From Glycomyces harbinensis (GTDB taxonomy: Bacteria > Actinomycetota > Actinomycetes > Mycobacteriales > Micromonosporaceae): a stretch of DNA of 64,000 nt. The notes under the pieces were generated by a model. The model made no database searches, was not told the DNA's origin, and worked only from the letters and a program-made list of their open reading frames with translations. Below are positions 50,878-59,545 of this stretch, one piece after another. Each line of letters opens with the position of its first letter. Within the stretch, counting starts at the first letter, position 1. The DNA is taken from positions 94,408 to 158,407 of the forward strand of contig NZ_FNAD01000016.1 in the NCBI RefSeq assembly GCF_900101745.1, given 5' to 3'. A program made the position numbers and the translations under genes.

Positions 50878-51186
50878 TTACGTCTCCTCCCCCAGCCGCG
50901 GGGCATCGGCGTGGAGCAGGTCGGCGTAGTCGGGGTGGCGTTCGATCCACCCGGCGTAGAACGGGCAGACGGGCACGACCTGCTCGCCCGCGGAGCGGGC
51001 GGCGTCCAGCGAGTGGCGCGCGAGCGCCGAGCCCACGCCCGCGTCCTGCGCGGACGATTCGACATGGGTGTGGGAGAAGGTGATCGTGCCGTCCTTGCGC
51101 CGGTATTCGGCGAATCCGGCGAGTTCACCGTCGATCCACGCCTCGTATCGGCTGCGCTCGGGTGCGTCGGCGACTTCCACGGCCAT
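50878..51186 (-). CDS. GNAT-like N-acetyltransferase (YjdJ/GTL3B type)
   Basis: A 102-residue small GNAT. It has YEAWIDGELAGFAEYRRKDG, TITFSHTHVESSAQDAGVGS and LARHSLDAARSAGEQVVPVC with CPFYAGWIERHPDY. QDAGVGSALA is the acetyl-CoA loop. This is the YidJ/YjdJ-like domain without a long N-terminus. A strong AAGGAGG is 5 nt before the ATG. The helicase gene lies downstream, 100 bp away in the same direction. Confidence 0.9.
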   Translation of the reverse strand: MAVEVADAPERSRYEAWIDGELAGFAEYRRKDGTITFSHTHVESSAQDAGVGSALARHSLDAARSAGEQVVPVCPFYAGWIERHPDYADLLHADAPRLGEET

Positions 51187-51288
51187 GCGTTCCTCCTTCG
51201 TCGGGCGTTCTCGAATCACTGTAGGCCCGATTCTGCGGAGTACCCGCGAAGTCGCGTTTCGATAGCGGGAGGGGCCGCCTTTCGGGAA

Positions 51289-52005
51289 TCAGACCGCGTA
51301 GTGGAAGGACGTCGTGACGGTGCCGTCCTCGTCGAACCGGTGCAGTGCCAGCCCCGGCGGGTGCTCGCGGTCGGTCAGCGGGGTGCGGTCGGGGTCGGCG
51401 CCCAGGGCGGAGACGATGCCCGGCGCCAGGAGCAGGGGGACGCCGGCGAACGTGGCGGCCGCGGCCGTGTGCGCGTGGCCGCAGAGGATCGCGGCGACGG
51501 TGCCGATGCGGGCGACGAGGCCGGCGAGGGCGTCGGGGTTGACCAAAGGCATCGAGTCGATGTAGGCGTGTCCGATCGGGGCGGGCGGCTGGTGGAACGC
51601 GAGCACCGTGGCGGTCGCCCCCTCGGCCAGGGCGGCCGCGGCCTCGGCGGCGTCGGGGCGGAGTTCGCCGTGGTCGCTGCCGGGGACGGTGACGTCGATG
51701 CCGATGACGCGCAGGCGGCCGACGTCAAGGGCGCTCACCGGTGCGCCGGAGGCGAACGCCTCGGCGAACCGGTCGGCGTGGTCGTGGTTGCCCGGGGCGG
51801 CGAGCCACGGTTCGCGCCCGTCCATCTCGGCGCGGAACTGGTCGTACGCGGCGGCGGCGCCGGTGTCGGCCACGTCGCCGGTGACCACGGTGGCGTCGGG
51901 CCGGCGCGAGGCGGGCAGGAGGTCGAGGACGGCACGGAGGCGTTGGGCGCGTTCGGGTTCGCCGTCGAGATGGGGGTCGCTCAGGTGCAGCAGGGTGAGG
52001 CTCAT
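51289..52005 (-). CDS. Calcineurin-like metallophosphoesterase (CpdA/Icc-like)
   Basis: A 238-residue phosphoesterase. The five blocks are LLHLSDPHLDG (D-x-H), VVTGDVADTG (GD), APGNHDHADR (GNHD), VLAFHQPPAP (H) and ILCGHAHTAAAA (GHxH). This fits the cyclic-nucleotide phosphodiesterase class III. TAGCGT (52013-52018) lies 7 nt before the ATG, so it is likely leaderless. Divergent from the CGNR gene. Confidence 0.9.
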   Translation of the reverse strand: MSLTLLHLSDPHLDGEPERAQRLRAVLDLLPASRRPDATVVTGDVADTGAAAAYDQFRAEMDGREPWLAAPGNHDHADRFAEAFASGAPVSALDVGRLRVIGIDVTVPGSDHGELRPDAAEAAAALAEGATATVLAFHQPPAPIGHAYIDSMPLVNPDALAGLVARIGTVAAILCGHAHTAAAATFAGVPLLLAPGIVSALGADPDRTPLTDREHPPGLALHRFDEDGTVTTSFHYAV

Positions 52006-52052
52006 GCCCGCCACGCTAACATTAAATTCCGTTTTACCGTTAGGTGGTACCA

Positions 52053-52631
52053 ATGCCAGCGCTTCCGGACGGCGCCGACGGCGCGACCGCGCTCGCCCTC
52101 GTCGGCACCATCGCGCACGACGGGCACGGCGGCGTCGCCGACAGCCTCGCCGCGGACCGCGACGTCGACGCCTGGCTCGCCGGGCACTTCCCCGGCCTGC
52201 CGCCGCGCCGCCCCGAAGAGGCCGAGGCCGTCCGCGCGATCCGCTTCGCCGCGCGCTCGGCGTTCGCGGCCGCGGTCGCGCCGCACCCCGCGAGCCGCGT
52301 CGAGCGGCAGCCGCGCATGGGCGACGGCGAAGCGGGCGAGCGCCTCACGGCCGCCCTCGCGGCGCTCGAGGCCAGGCCGGTCTTCGCGATCGGCGAGCAC
52401 GGCGTCCGCCGCGGACTGGAGACGGAGGCGACCGGGCAGGTCCTCGTGGAGGGCACGCTGGCGCTCGGGGTCGCCGACTTCCTCACCGGGCCGCTGGCGC
52501 CGCGGCTGCGCTCGTGCCAGGCCCCGCGCTGCGTGCGCTACTTCGTGCAGGACCACGGCCGCCAGCAGTGGTGCAAGACCGCATGCGGCAACCGGGCCCG
52601 CGCCGCCCGCTTCGCCGAACGCCGTCGCTGA
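52053..52631 (+). CDS. CGNR zinc-finger (ABATE-domain) regulator
   Basis: A 192-residue protein. Residues 1-140 are an ABATE-like helical domain (LVGTIAHDGHGGVADSLAAD), followed by the CGNR zinc finger RSCQAPRCVRYFVQDHGRQQ then WCKTACGNRARAARF, with two Cys pairs. AGGTGG lies 5 nt before the ATG. CTAAC (52016-52020) and GTTAG (52039-52043) form an inverted pair in the divergent gap that could be its binding site. Confidence 0.88.
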   Translation: MPALPDGADGATALALVGTIAHDGHGGVADSLAADRDVDAWLAGHFPGLPPRRPEEAEAVRAIRFAARSAFAAAVAPHPASRVERQPRMGDGEAGERLTAALAALEARPVFAIGEHGVRRGLETEATGQVLVEGTLALGVADFLTGPLAPRLRSCQAPRCVRYFVQDHGRQQWCKTACGNRARAARFAERRR

Positions 52632-52653
52632 CCGCGGTGCGGCGCCTCGGCGG

Positions 52654-54108
52654 CTATTCGAGGCGGAAGGTCGCGGCGGCGCGCTCGGCGTCGGTCGCGG
52701 CGGTCTGGACGTAGGCCAGGCCGTCGACGTGGCGCAGGTACCGGCCCGCGGCGTTGGAGGCCTCGAACGACACCGCGCCGGAGTCGGCCAGGCCGCTGCG
52801 GCGGTGGAAGCTCGCGTCCGAGCGGAACAGCGCCGTCCCGTCGCTGCGCTCGACCCAGATCTCGTAGTTCTTGTGCCGCAGGTAGTAGCCCGGGTAGTTC
52901 GCCGACTCCAGCGAGACGGTGCCCGAACCGGCCAGGCCCGTCACGATCCGGAACTGCGAGTCGGCCAGCATCGCCGCGGTCGCGTTCGCGCGCAGGCGGA
53001 ACTCCCAGTGGTTGAGGTACACGCCCGAGGCGCCGTACGCGGCGAACCGGTACGGCGTCGCGCCGTCGGCCACCGGGACGCCGAAGTTCGGGGTGCCGTC
53101 GGCGTTCCAGTAGAACTTCTGGATCCTGGTGTGCCGGTTGGGGTCGTACAGCGGGTCGCCGCTGATGGCCTTGTAGGGCCTGGCGTGGTAGACGAGGATG
53201 TCGCTCTGGCCGTCCTCGGAGACGGTGAACGAGTTGTGGCCCGGGCCGAACTGGCTCGTGTTGTCGTTGCTGCGCAGCACGGGCTGTGCGCTCTTGGTCC
53301 ACGACGACGCGCTGAGCAGGTTCGCGCTCTGCGAGGCGGTCAGCAGGCCGACCGCGTAGTTCGCGTCGGTGGCGCTGGCCGAGAAGGTCATGAAGATCCG
53401 GCCGTTGCGCTTGACGACGGCGGCGCCCTCGTTCACCTTGTGGCCGATGACCTCCCACGAGTTGGTGGGCTTGGAGATGCGCACCGGCGTGCCGGTGATC
53501 GTCCACGGGTTGGACATGGCGGCGAGGTACAGGCTGGTGCCGGAGCCGAGTTCGGGGTCGCTCTGCGCCCAGCACAGGTAGCGGGTGGAGCCGTTGGTGA
53601 ACGTGGTGGCGTCCAGGGAGAACGAGTCGCGTTGCAGAGCGATCTGGCCGCGCTCGGTCCAGGTGCCGGACATGGGGTTGGCGCCGGCGTTCTCGAGGAC
53701 GTACATGCGGATGGCCCAGATGTCGTCGGCGCGGCCGGCGGCGAAGTAGACGTACCACTTGCCGTCGATGTAGTGGATCTCCGGCGCCCAGATGTGGTGG
53801 CTCATGGGCCCGCTGGAGTGCTTGGACCAGATGGTGGACTCCTGCGCCGTGGCGAGGCCTTGGAGCGTGGTGGAGCGGCGCATGATGATCCGGTCGTAGG
53901 CCGGGACGCTGGCGGTGAAGTAGTAGTGGCCGTCGGTGTGGCGCACGATGTGCGGGTCGGCGCGCTGCTGGACGAGCGCGTTGCTGTAGAGCACGCCGGG
54001 CGCGGCCGAGGCCGGGGCGGGGATGCCGAAGGTGGAGGCGGCGGTGACGAGGGCCGCGGCGCCGGCGGTCTGGAAGAGCCGTCGGCGGTTGAGGGGTGCG
54101 CGGTGCAT
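52654..54108 (-). CDS. Secreted GH43 family hydrolase with AbfB domain
   Basis: A 484-residue exported enzyme. The signal has RRR and a hydrophobic core (LNRRRLFQTAGAAALVTAAS), so Tat export is likely, ending near PASAA. The five-bladed GH43 domain shows QQRADPHIVRHTDGHYYF (Asp base), SHHIWAPEIHYIDGKWYVYF and HKVNEGAAVVKRNGRIFMTF (Glu acid). Residues about 345-484 are an AbfB (CBM42) trefoil, with SANYPGYYLRHKNYEIWVE. Alpha-L-arabinofuranosidase activity on plant arabinan or arabinoxylan is likely. GGAG lies 5 nt before the ATG. Confidence 0.92.
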   Translation of the reverse strand: MHRAPLNRRRLFQTAGAAALVTAASTFGIPAPASAAPGVLYSNALVQQRADPHIVRHTDGHYYFTASVPAYDRIIMRRSTTLQGLATAQESTIWSKHSSGPMSHHIWAPEIHYIDGKWYVYFAAGRADDIWAIRMYVLENAGANPMSGTWTERGQIALQRDSFSLDATTFTNGSTRYLCWAQSDPELGSGTSLYLAAMSNPWTITGTPVRISKPTNSWEVIGHKVNEGAAVVKRNGRIFMTFSASATDANYAVGLLTASQSANLLSASSWTKSAQPVLRSNDNTSQFGPGHNSFTVSEDGQSDILVYHARPYKAISGDPLYDPNRHTRIQKFYWNADGTPNFGVPVADGATPYRFAAYGASGVYLNHWEFRLRANATAAMLADSQFRIVTGLAGSGTVSLESANYPGYYLRHKNYEIWVERSDGTALFRSDASFHRRSGLADSGAVSFEASNAAGRYLRHVDGLAYVQTAATDAERAAATFRLE

Positions 54109-54163
54109 GGGAACTCCGTGTGGTCGATCGAACTGGGACGGATCCGAACATGGTGGCCACCAG

Positions 54164-54201
54164 GTGATGTTCACGGTAACCAGGCCGGTCCGCCAAGTCA
54201 A
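54164..54201 (-). promoter_or_regulatory. GH43 promoter and operator
   Basis: On the minus strand TTGACT (54196-54201) and TACCGT (54173-54178) are 17 bp apart. GTGA-tgt-TCAC (54164-54174) overlaps the transcription start and -10 end and may be a repressor site. Confidence 0.6.
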
Positions 54202-54254
54202 TACATCGAACCACGCGAATATTTGAGCGTCCTGCTCGGAACGCCGTCATGGCG

Positions 54255-54596
54255 TCAGGCGGTCTCCTCGATCCCTTCGCGACGGTGCCGTTCGGCGTCG
54301 GCCAGCGCTCGGTCGTAGGTCGCGAGGACGAGCGCGGCGAGGTCGTCCTCGTCCATCTCCTCGTGTCCCGCACCGAAGTCCACGGCGATCAGCGCGCCGC
54401 CGGCGGTGACGGTCACGGCCACCTCGCCGCCGGGGGCCTCGGCCCGGATGCCGGAGGGCTCCAGGAGGTGCCGCAGGGGTTCGGCCCGCCGCCCGAGGTC
54501 GGTCATCTGCTTGACGAATGCGCGGACGCCCTCGGCGATGCCGGACGTCAACGGCCGCTCGGGGATGCGCTCGTCGGGGCCATGGTTATCCATCAT
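54255..54596 (-). CDS. YbaB/EbfC-like protein
   Basis: A 113-residue protein with a helix, three strands and a helix: GVRAFVKQMTDLGRRAEPLR, the strand pair EVAVTVTAGGALIAVDFGAG, and DDLAALVLATYDRALADAER. This is the YbaB/EbfC nucleoid-associated fold, in the divergent form found with ESX genes in actinobacteria. No recR or dnaX lies nearby, so it is not the housekeeping copy. A second Met at codon 2 is an equal start. Confidence 0.8.
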   Translation of the reverse strand: MMDNHGPDERIPERPLTSGIAEGVRAFVKQMTDLGRRAEPLRHLLEPSGIRAEAPGGEVAVTVTAGGALIAVDFGAGHEEMDEDDLAALVLATYDRALADAERHRREGIEETA

Positions 54597-54689
54597 CGGT
54601 CAATTCTGCCACGTTGCGCTACAACGGCTCTCGCCGTTCACAAATGTCCCTTCGGGATTCACCGGCCGTTCGCCTCACGGCCGAGTCCG

Positions 54690-54736
54690 CGGGTCCGCAA
54701 GTCCGGCGTAACGACGTTCTCGGACGTGCGGACCCG
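54690..54736 (-). terminator. Terminator after the hydrolase pseudogene
   Basis: Arms 54690-54705 and 54721-54736 match at 15 of 16 bases around a 15-base loop. They sit 5 bp past the stop at 54742, which fits a gene that once ended there rather than at 54955. The rest of the gap to the YbaB start shows nothing. Confidence 0.7.
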
Positions 54737-54741
54737 GCGGA

Positions 54742-55896
54742 TCAGAGGCTCGACAGGTACGTCTCCAGGGCCGCGGCGTAGGCGGCCGGGTCCTCGTTCC
54801 AGGAGGCGGTGTGGCCCGAGGCGGTGGTCACGACCGTGGTCCGGTCGGCCGGGAGCATCTCGGCGAAGTCGAGCGTCGCGGTGTGGTCGACGGTCAGGTC
54901 GGCGGTGTCCACGAACAGCAGCATCGGCATGTCGAACTCGTCGGCGAAGTTCCGCTAGTCGAGGTCGTCGAAGTCGAGGTCGGCGCGCCACTCCACGATC
55001 CGCTTGGCGGCCCAGGTGATCGGCGCGATGACGTCCCGGTCCGCCGCCTGCATGTCGAGTGTGGAGTTCCAGTCCACCACGGGCGAGTCGAGCACGATGC
55101 CCTTGACGACCGCGGGGTCCTCGAGCTCGCGGGCGGCGGTCGTGACGATCGCCCCGCCCATCGACCAGCCGTGCAGGATCACGTCCTCGGCGCCGTTCGC
55201 CAGCGCGTAGTCCACCGCGTCCGCGATGTCGTCGCTCTCGTGCGCGCCGAGGCTGTGCTTGCCGTTGGGGGCCTCGGGCGCGCCCTCGTCGTTGCGGTAG
55301 GTGACGGCGAGGACGGGGTAGCCCAGGCTCTGGTAGGTGTCGATGCCGCGCAGGGTCTCCCCCGGGTCGGCGTTGCGGCCGTGGACGGTGATGACCCAGG
55401 TCGGGCCGTCGCCGGGCAGGTGCCAGGCCGGCATGTCGCCGAGGTCGGTCGGGATGTCGACCGTGGTGAAGTCGAGCCCGAGCGCGGTGGAGGGGTCGCC
55501 GCGGAAGCCGTAGGTGTCGACGCGGACCTTCGTGCCTTCGGCGAGGTCGCCGTAGAGGACGCGGTCGAGCGCGCGGGTGACGCTGTCCTCATCGGAGTCC
55601 ACGACGTCGCCGATGAGCGCCTGTCCGTCCTCCCAGGACAGACCCCAGGTGCCGGGCTTCTCGGTGTGCTTGCCGCGCGGGAGCGTCACCGTGGCATCGT
55701 CCACGGCCTCGACGGTGAGGTCGTACTCGCTCGCGGAGTGGTCGACGTCGATGACCTCGCCGGAGAAGTACCAGCCGGCGCCGCCGAGCGCGCCGAGGGC
55801 GAGCACGAGGATCACGATGAGCGAGATGAGGGCGGCGCGCAGCCCGCGGCGGCGCTTCCTGGGTGCCTTGGCTTCGGTGTCGGCCGTTGTCGTCAC
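54742..55896 (-). pseudogene. Alpha/beta hydrolase split by an in-frame TAG
   Basis: The frame from 55896 encodes a membrane-anchored hydrolase: a basic N-terminus, a helix (AALISLIVILVLALGALGGA), then WVITVHGRNADPGETLRGID and the nucleophile elbow LHGWSMGGAI (Ser). It stops at TAG 54955-54957 after DLDFDDLD. In the same frame the code continues RNFADEFDMPMLLFVDTADL, which holds the catalytic-acid strand, and TTASGHTASW (catalytic His), to the stop at 54742. The 313-residue product so lacks Asp and His. One base change (for example TAC to TAG) explains it. Amber readthrough or a sequence error is possible. Confidence 0.85.
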
Positions 55897-55971
55897 GGTG
55901 GGTCCTTGTGGGCTCGGAGGGCGTGCTGGTCGCTCGATCTTAGTGCGGCCGTCAACGCCCGCCGGTGCCGT

Positions 55972-57711
55972 TCACGAGCGGCCCCGCGTCCACAGGCTCC
56001 AGGCGCGGGCGTACGGCCCGTCGGCGGCGGCCAGGCCCTCGTGAGTGCCCTCCTCGACGATGCGGCCGTGCTCCATGACCACGATCCGGTCGGCCTTGGC
56101 GGCCTGGTCGAGGCGGTGCGCCACGAGCAGTCCGGCGCGGCCTTCGAGGGCCGCCGCGGCGGCCCCGTCGAGCGCGGCCGAGTCGGCGCTGCCGGCTTCG
56201 GCGGTGGCCTCGTCCAGGACGGCCAGGCGCGGGTCGAGCAGGACCACGCGGGCCAGCGCGAGCGCCTGGGCCTGCGCGGGGGTCAGTTCGAGGCCGCGGT
56301 CGCCGATGCCGGTGTCGAGCCCGTCTGCAAGGGCCAGAAGGGATTCGGCGCCGACGCGGCGCAGCGCCGCCTCGAGTTCGTCGTCGGTCGCGCCGGGGCG
56401 CACCAGGTCGAGGTTCTCGCGGAGGGTCCCGTCGAAGACGTGGACCTCCTGGGTGACCAGGGCGACGGCCGGGCCGCCTTCGCGGGCGGCGACGGACACG
56501 CGCCCGGCGTCGGGTTCGAGGACGCCCGCGATGAGCGCCGCGAGGGTGCTCTTGCCGGCGCCGGAGGAGCCGACGAGCGCCACGGTCTCCTTGGGGCCGA
56601 TGCGGAAGTCGATGCCGCGCAGGACCGGGTGCCCGGGCGTGTAGGCGAAGTCGAGGGCCTCGACCTCGGCGGCGGCGTCGCTCTCGGGCTCGGTGTGCTC
56701 GGGGGCCTTGAAGCGGTCGGCGCCGATGACGCCGACGATGCGGCGCATCGACGCGAGCGCGGACTGGAGGTCGTCGACGACGATCATGAGCCGGTTGATC
56801 GGGTCGAAGAGCCTGAGGAAGAACAGCATCGCGGTGGTGGCGGCGCCGACGGTGCCCTGGCCTTCGCGCACGAGCCAGAAGCCGACGACGAGGATCGAGC
56901 CCATGCCGAGGAATTCGGCGAAGTTCAAGCGTGCGAAGAACCCGTTGACGACGGTCTGGGCCCGCACCGACCACTGGGCGACGGCCCACGAGACGGCCGC
57001 GATGCGCTTGCCGTGCGGGCGCGAGAGCCCGAAGGCGTGGACGGTCTCGATGCCGCGCAGCGAGGCGAGCAGGTGGTGGGCGCGGTGGGCCATGGCGGCG
57101 CGCTCGGCCTCGTAGACGTCCGGCGCGGTCTTGCGGTGCCAGTTGAGGGTGAGCGCGTGGACGGGGGCGACCAGGAGCACGGCGGCGACGGCGAAGCGCC
57201 AGTCGAGGACGGCCATGCCGACGACGGTCATGGCGATGGAGAACGCCGAACCGGCGACGGCGGGGACGACCAGCGGGGCCGCTTCGGCGACCACGTTGAC
57301 GTCGTCGCCGGAGCGGCTGACGAGGTCCCCCGCGCCGGCGCGTTCGAGGGCCGCGCGCGGCAGGGCGAGCCCGCGGGCGACCATGCGCTCGCGGGTGGAG
57401 GCGAGGACGCGCTCGACCAGGCGGGTCGCGCCGACCTGGCCGACGCCGTCGGCGATGGCGGCCACGAGCGAGCCGGCGGCGATGGCACCGGCGATCCACC
57501 AGATGCGTTCGGCGCCTTCGCTGTTCGCGACCGCGTCGACGAGGGAGCCGAGGGCCCAGGGCGTGACCAGGCCGGCGGCGGCGCCGAGGGTCAGGAGCGC
57601 GACGACGCCGACGACCTTCCACGTCCCGCCCTTGAGGGCCAGGCGCACTTCGGCGCGCACCTGCGCGGCGTCGGCGAGGGGCAGCGCCTCGCGGGTGCCG
57701 TGGTCACTCAT
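55972..57711 (-). CDS. ABC exporter half with intact ATPase, altered signature
   Basis: A 579-residue half-transporter: six membrane helices (about 30-300) then the ATPase. Walker A is ALVGSSGAGKSTL, Q-loop ALVTQEVHVFDGT, Walker B LAVLDEAT, H-loop LLVAHR, all intact. The signature reads LELTPAQAQAL instead of LSGGQ. It pairs with the product of the overlapping upstream gene. Start ATG 57711 overlaps that gene by 8 nt; GTG 57726 is an alternative. Under the iron box, so a siderophore exporter or importer of the IrtAB type is suggested. Confidence 0.9.
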   Translation of the reverse strand: MSDHGTREALPLADAAQVRAEVRLALKGGTWKVVGVVALLTLGAAAGLVTPWALGSLVDAVANSEGAERIWWIAGAIAAGSLVAAIADGVGQVGATRLVERVLASTRERMVARGLALPRAALERAGAGDLVSRSGDDVNVVAEAAPLVVPAVAGSAFSIAMTVVGMAVLDWRFAVAAVLLVAPVHALTLNWHRKTAPDVYEAERAAMAHRAHHLLASLRGIETVHAFGLSRPHGKRIAAVSWAVAQWSVRAQTVVNGFFARLNFAEFLGMGSILVVGFWLVREGQGTVGAATTAMLFFLRLFDPINRLMIVVDDLQSALASMRRIVGVIGADRFKAPEHTEPESDAAAEVEALDFAYTPGHPVLRGIDFRIGPKETVALVGSSGAGKSTLAALIAGVLEPDAGRVSVAAREGGPAVALVTQEVHVFDGTLRENLDLVRPGATDDELEAALRRVGAESLLALADGLDTGIGDRGLELTPAQAQALALARVVLLDPRLAVLDEATAEAGSADSAALDGAAAAALEGRAGLLVAHRLDQAAKADRIVVMEHGRIVEEGTHEGLAAADGPYARAWSLWTRGRS

Positions 57712-59395
57712 GGGCGTGCTCGTCACTGCGGCTCGTTTCGGCGCGGTCGGGGCCGATCACGCGGTCGCACACGGCCAGGAGCGCGGGCGCGTCGGTGATC
57801 AGGAGGGTCGAGTAGGGGCCGCGGGCCGCGCGGAGCCGTTCGGCGATGCGGGCCTCGGTCACCGAGTCGACGGCGGTCGTCGGCTCGTGGAGCACCAGCA
57901 GCGGCGGGTGCTGCGCGAGGGCGCGGGCGAGGGCGAGGCGCTGGCGCTGGCCGCCGGACAGGCGCAGGCCGTCGTCGCCCACCTGGGCGTCGAGACCGTC
58001 GGGGGCGGATTCGACGATCTCGGCGCAGTCGGCGGCTTCGAGGGCGGCGGCGGTCCGTTCTTCGGAGGCGGTGCCGAGGGCGACGTTCTCGCGGATGGTG
58101 CCGTCGAACAGGGCCGCGTGGTGGGGGACGACGAGGATCGAGGCCCTCAACGCGTCCAGGTCGAAGTCCCCGAGGGGCCGGCCCTGCCAGGTGGCGGTGC
58201 CGCTGCGGGGCTCGGCGGCGCCGGAGAGGACCGCGGCGAGCTCGGCGGCCTCGGCCGGTCCGGCGCGCAGGCCGACGCATTCGCCGGGGGCGATGTGGAG
58301 GTCGTCGTCGCCGGTGAGGCGCAGGTGTCCTTCGCCCGGTTCGGGGCTGGCGGTCCCGGGGTTCTCGACTCTCGGGGCGAGGGTGAGGACGGTGAGGACC
58401 CGGGCGGCGGCGGCGAGCGCGCCCGCCCACATGGGCCCGAACGCGGAGGCGAACGACCCGATCGGCCCGATGATGTACTGGGTGATGCCCACGACGGTGA
58501 TGAGCTGGCCGACGGTGAGGTCCCCGTCGAGGGCGCGCAGTCCGGCGACGACGGCGAGTCCGGCCACGAACAGGCCCGTGGCGAGGTTCATGGAGCCGAC
58601 GAAGACGCCTTGGGCGCCCGCGGCGTGGAGGCTCCCGTCGAGGGCGTCGCGGCTGGCGCGCCGGTACCGGTCGGCCCCGGCGGCCTGGGCGCCCAGGCCG
58701 GACAGGATCCGGTAACCGGCGAGGAGGTCGGCGGCCTTCCCGGAGGCCTCGGCGGCGAGTTCGGACTGGCGCTCGGAGCGGCGGCGCAGCGGCCCGCCAG
58801 CGCGGTCCATGAGCAGCAGCAGGAGCGGGACGCCGATGAGGACGATGAGGCCGATCTGCCAGGAGATCGCCAGGAGCACCACCGCGCACAGCAGGATGCC
58901 CGCGAACTGGCCCACGGGGAAGACCGCGATGAACACGGCGCGGGACAGGACGTTGACGTCGGTGGCGGCGATGGAGAGCGAGGTGCCCGGGAGCCCGGCG
59001 CGGCCGGCGACGCCGGTCGGGTCGAGCAGGCGTCCGGCGACGAGGGTGCGCAGCCGGTGCTGCACGGCCTCCATGCCGAGCAGGCCGATGCGGGAGCCGA
59101 ACCGGTAGCTGTAGGAGAGCATCGCGAAGTCGGCGGCGAGCAGGACCAGGCACAGGGCGAGCCGGACGGGGTCGCCGGTGGCGACGGCCTGGTCGATGGC
59201 GAAGCCCATGATGACCGGGACGAGGGCCTCGCCGATCTGGTGGCCGACGGCCAGCGCCCCGGCGGGCGCGGTGTACCCGGGGGCGCCGAGGATGACGCGG
59301 GCGGCGAGCCGGCGCGGCGTGGTGTCCGCGTCGACGCGGATGGGTCGCACGGGGATCGGCTCGGCGGGGGCCTGGAACCAGCGCGGGAGCCTCAT
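57704..59395 (-). CDS. ABC exporter half with degenerate ATPase, intact LSGGQ
   Basis: A 563-residue half-transporter with six membrane helices (about 40-300). In its ATPase the Walker A lysine is gone (VGLRAGPAEAAELAAVL), the Q-loop is VVPHHAALFDGT, Walker B is LLVLHEPT (D to H), and the H-loop is LLITDAP (H to D). Only the signature RLSGGQRQRLALARAL is canonical. It must work as the partner of the next gene's protein, lending its signature to that protein's Walker motifs. It starts in an ATGA overlap with a 20-codon leader ORF. Confidence 0.9.
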   Translation of the reverse strand: MRLPRWFQAPAEPIPVRPIRVDADTTPRRLAARVILGAPGYTAPAGALAVGHQIGEALVPVIMGFAIDQAVATGDPVRLALCLVLLAADFAMLSYSYRFGSRIGLLGMEAVQHRLRTLVAGRLLDPTGVAGRAGLPGTSLSIAATDVNVLSRAVFIAVFPVGQFAGILLCAVVLLAISWQIGLIVLIGVPLLLLLMDRAGGPLRRRSERQSELAAEASGKAADLLAGYRILSGLGAQAAGADRYRRASRDALDGSLHAAGAQGVFVGSMNLATGLFVAGLAVVAGLRALDGDLTVGQLITVVGITQYIIGPIGSFASAFGPMWAGALAAAARVLTVLTLAPRVENPGTASPEPGEGHLRLTGDDDLHIAPGECVGLRAGPAEAAELAAVLSGAAEPRSGTATWQGRPLGDFDLDALRASILVVPHHAALFDGTIRENVALGTASEERTAAALEAADCAEIVESAPDGLDAQVGDDGLRLSGGQRQRLALARALAQHPPLLVLHEPTTAVDSVTEARIAERLRAARGPYSTLLITDAPALLAVCDRVIGPDRAETSRSDEHAHE

Positions 59396-59454
59396 GGCCG
59401 GGGCCCGGAGGTCGCGGCACGGCGGGCGGGCTGGTTGCGATAGCGCGGGGGCAT
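59392..59454 (-). CDS. 20-codon leader ORF before the ABC exporter
   Basis: MPPRYRNQPARRAATSGPRP is preceded by AGGA 5 nt upstream. Its TGA overlaps the ABC ATG (ATGA), and the ABC ATG itself has no ribosome site, so the leader is probably needed for translation of the exporter. The peptide is basic (five Arg) and matches no family I know. Confidence 0.5.
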   Translation of the reverse strand: MPPRYRNQPARRAATSGPRP

Positions 59455-59490
59455 GGGGTCCTGTCTGCGGGCGGCGGGGCGGTCACCGAA

Positions 59491-59519
59491 ATATTAGGCA
59501 AGGCTAACTTGCTTGGCAA
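59491..59519 (-). promoter_or_regulatory. Iron-box promoter of the ABC exporter (IdeR/DmdR type)
   Basis: On the minus strand -35 TTGCCA (59514-59519) and -10 TAATAT (59491-59496) are 17 bp apart. TTAGGCAAGGCTAACTT (59494-59510) overlaps both and matches the actinobacterial IdeR/DmdR iron box TTAGGTTAGGCTAACCTAA at most positions. Iron starvation should therefore switch on the exporter genes. Confidence 0.75.
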
Positions 59520-59545
59520 GGTGTGCCCGCCCACGTCCGCGGGCG

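Noticed and set aside
54955..54957. TAG as pyrrolysine or programmed recoding
   Set aside because: No sign of pyrrolysine genes or a recoding element in the window; a point mutation at a non-catalytic position is simpler.
54811..57798. A 995-codon plus-strand frame over the hydrolase and ABC genes
   Set aside because: Low-complexity Gly/Val/Asp/Ala chain, antisense to well-recognised proteins.
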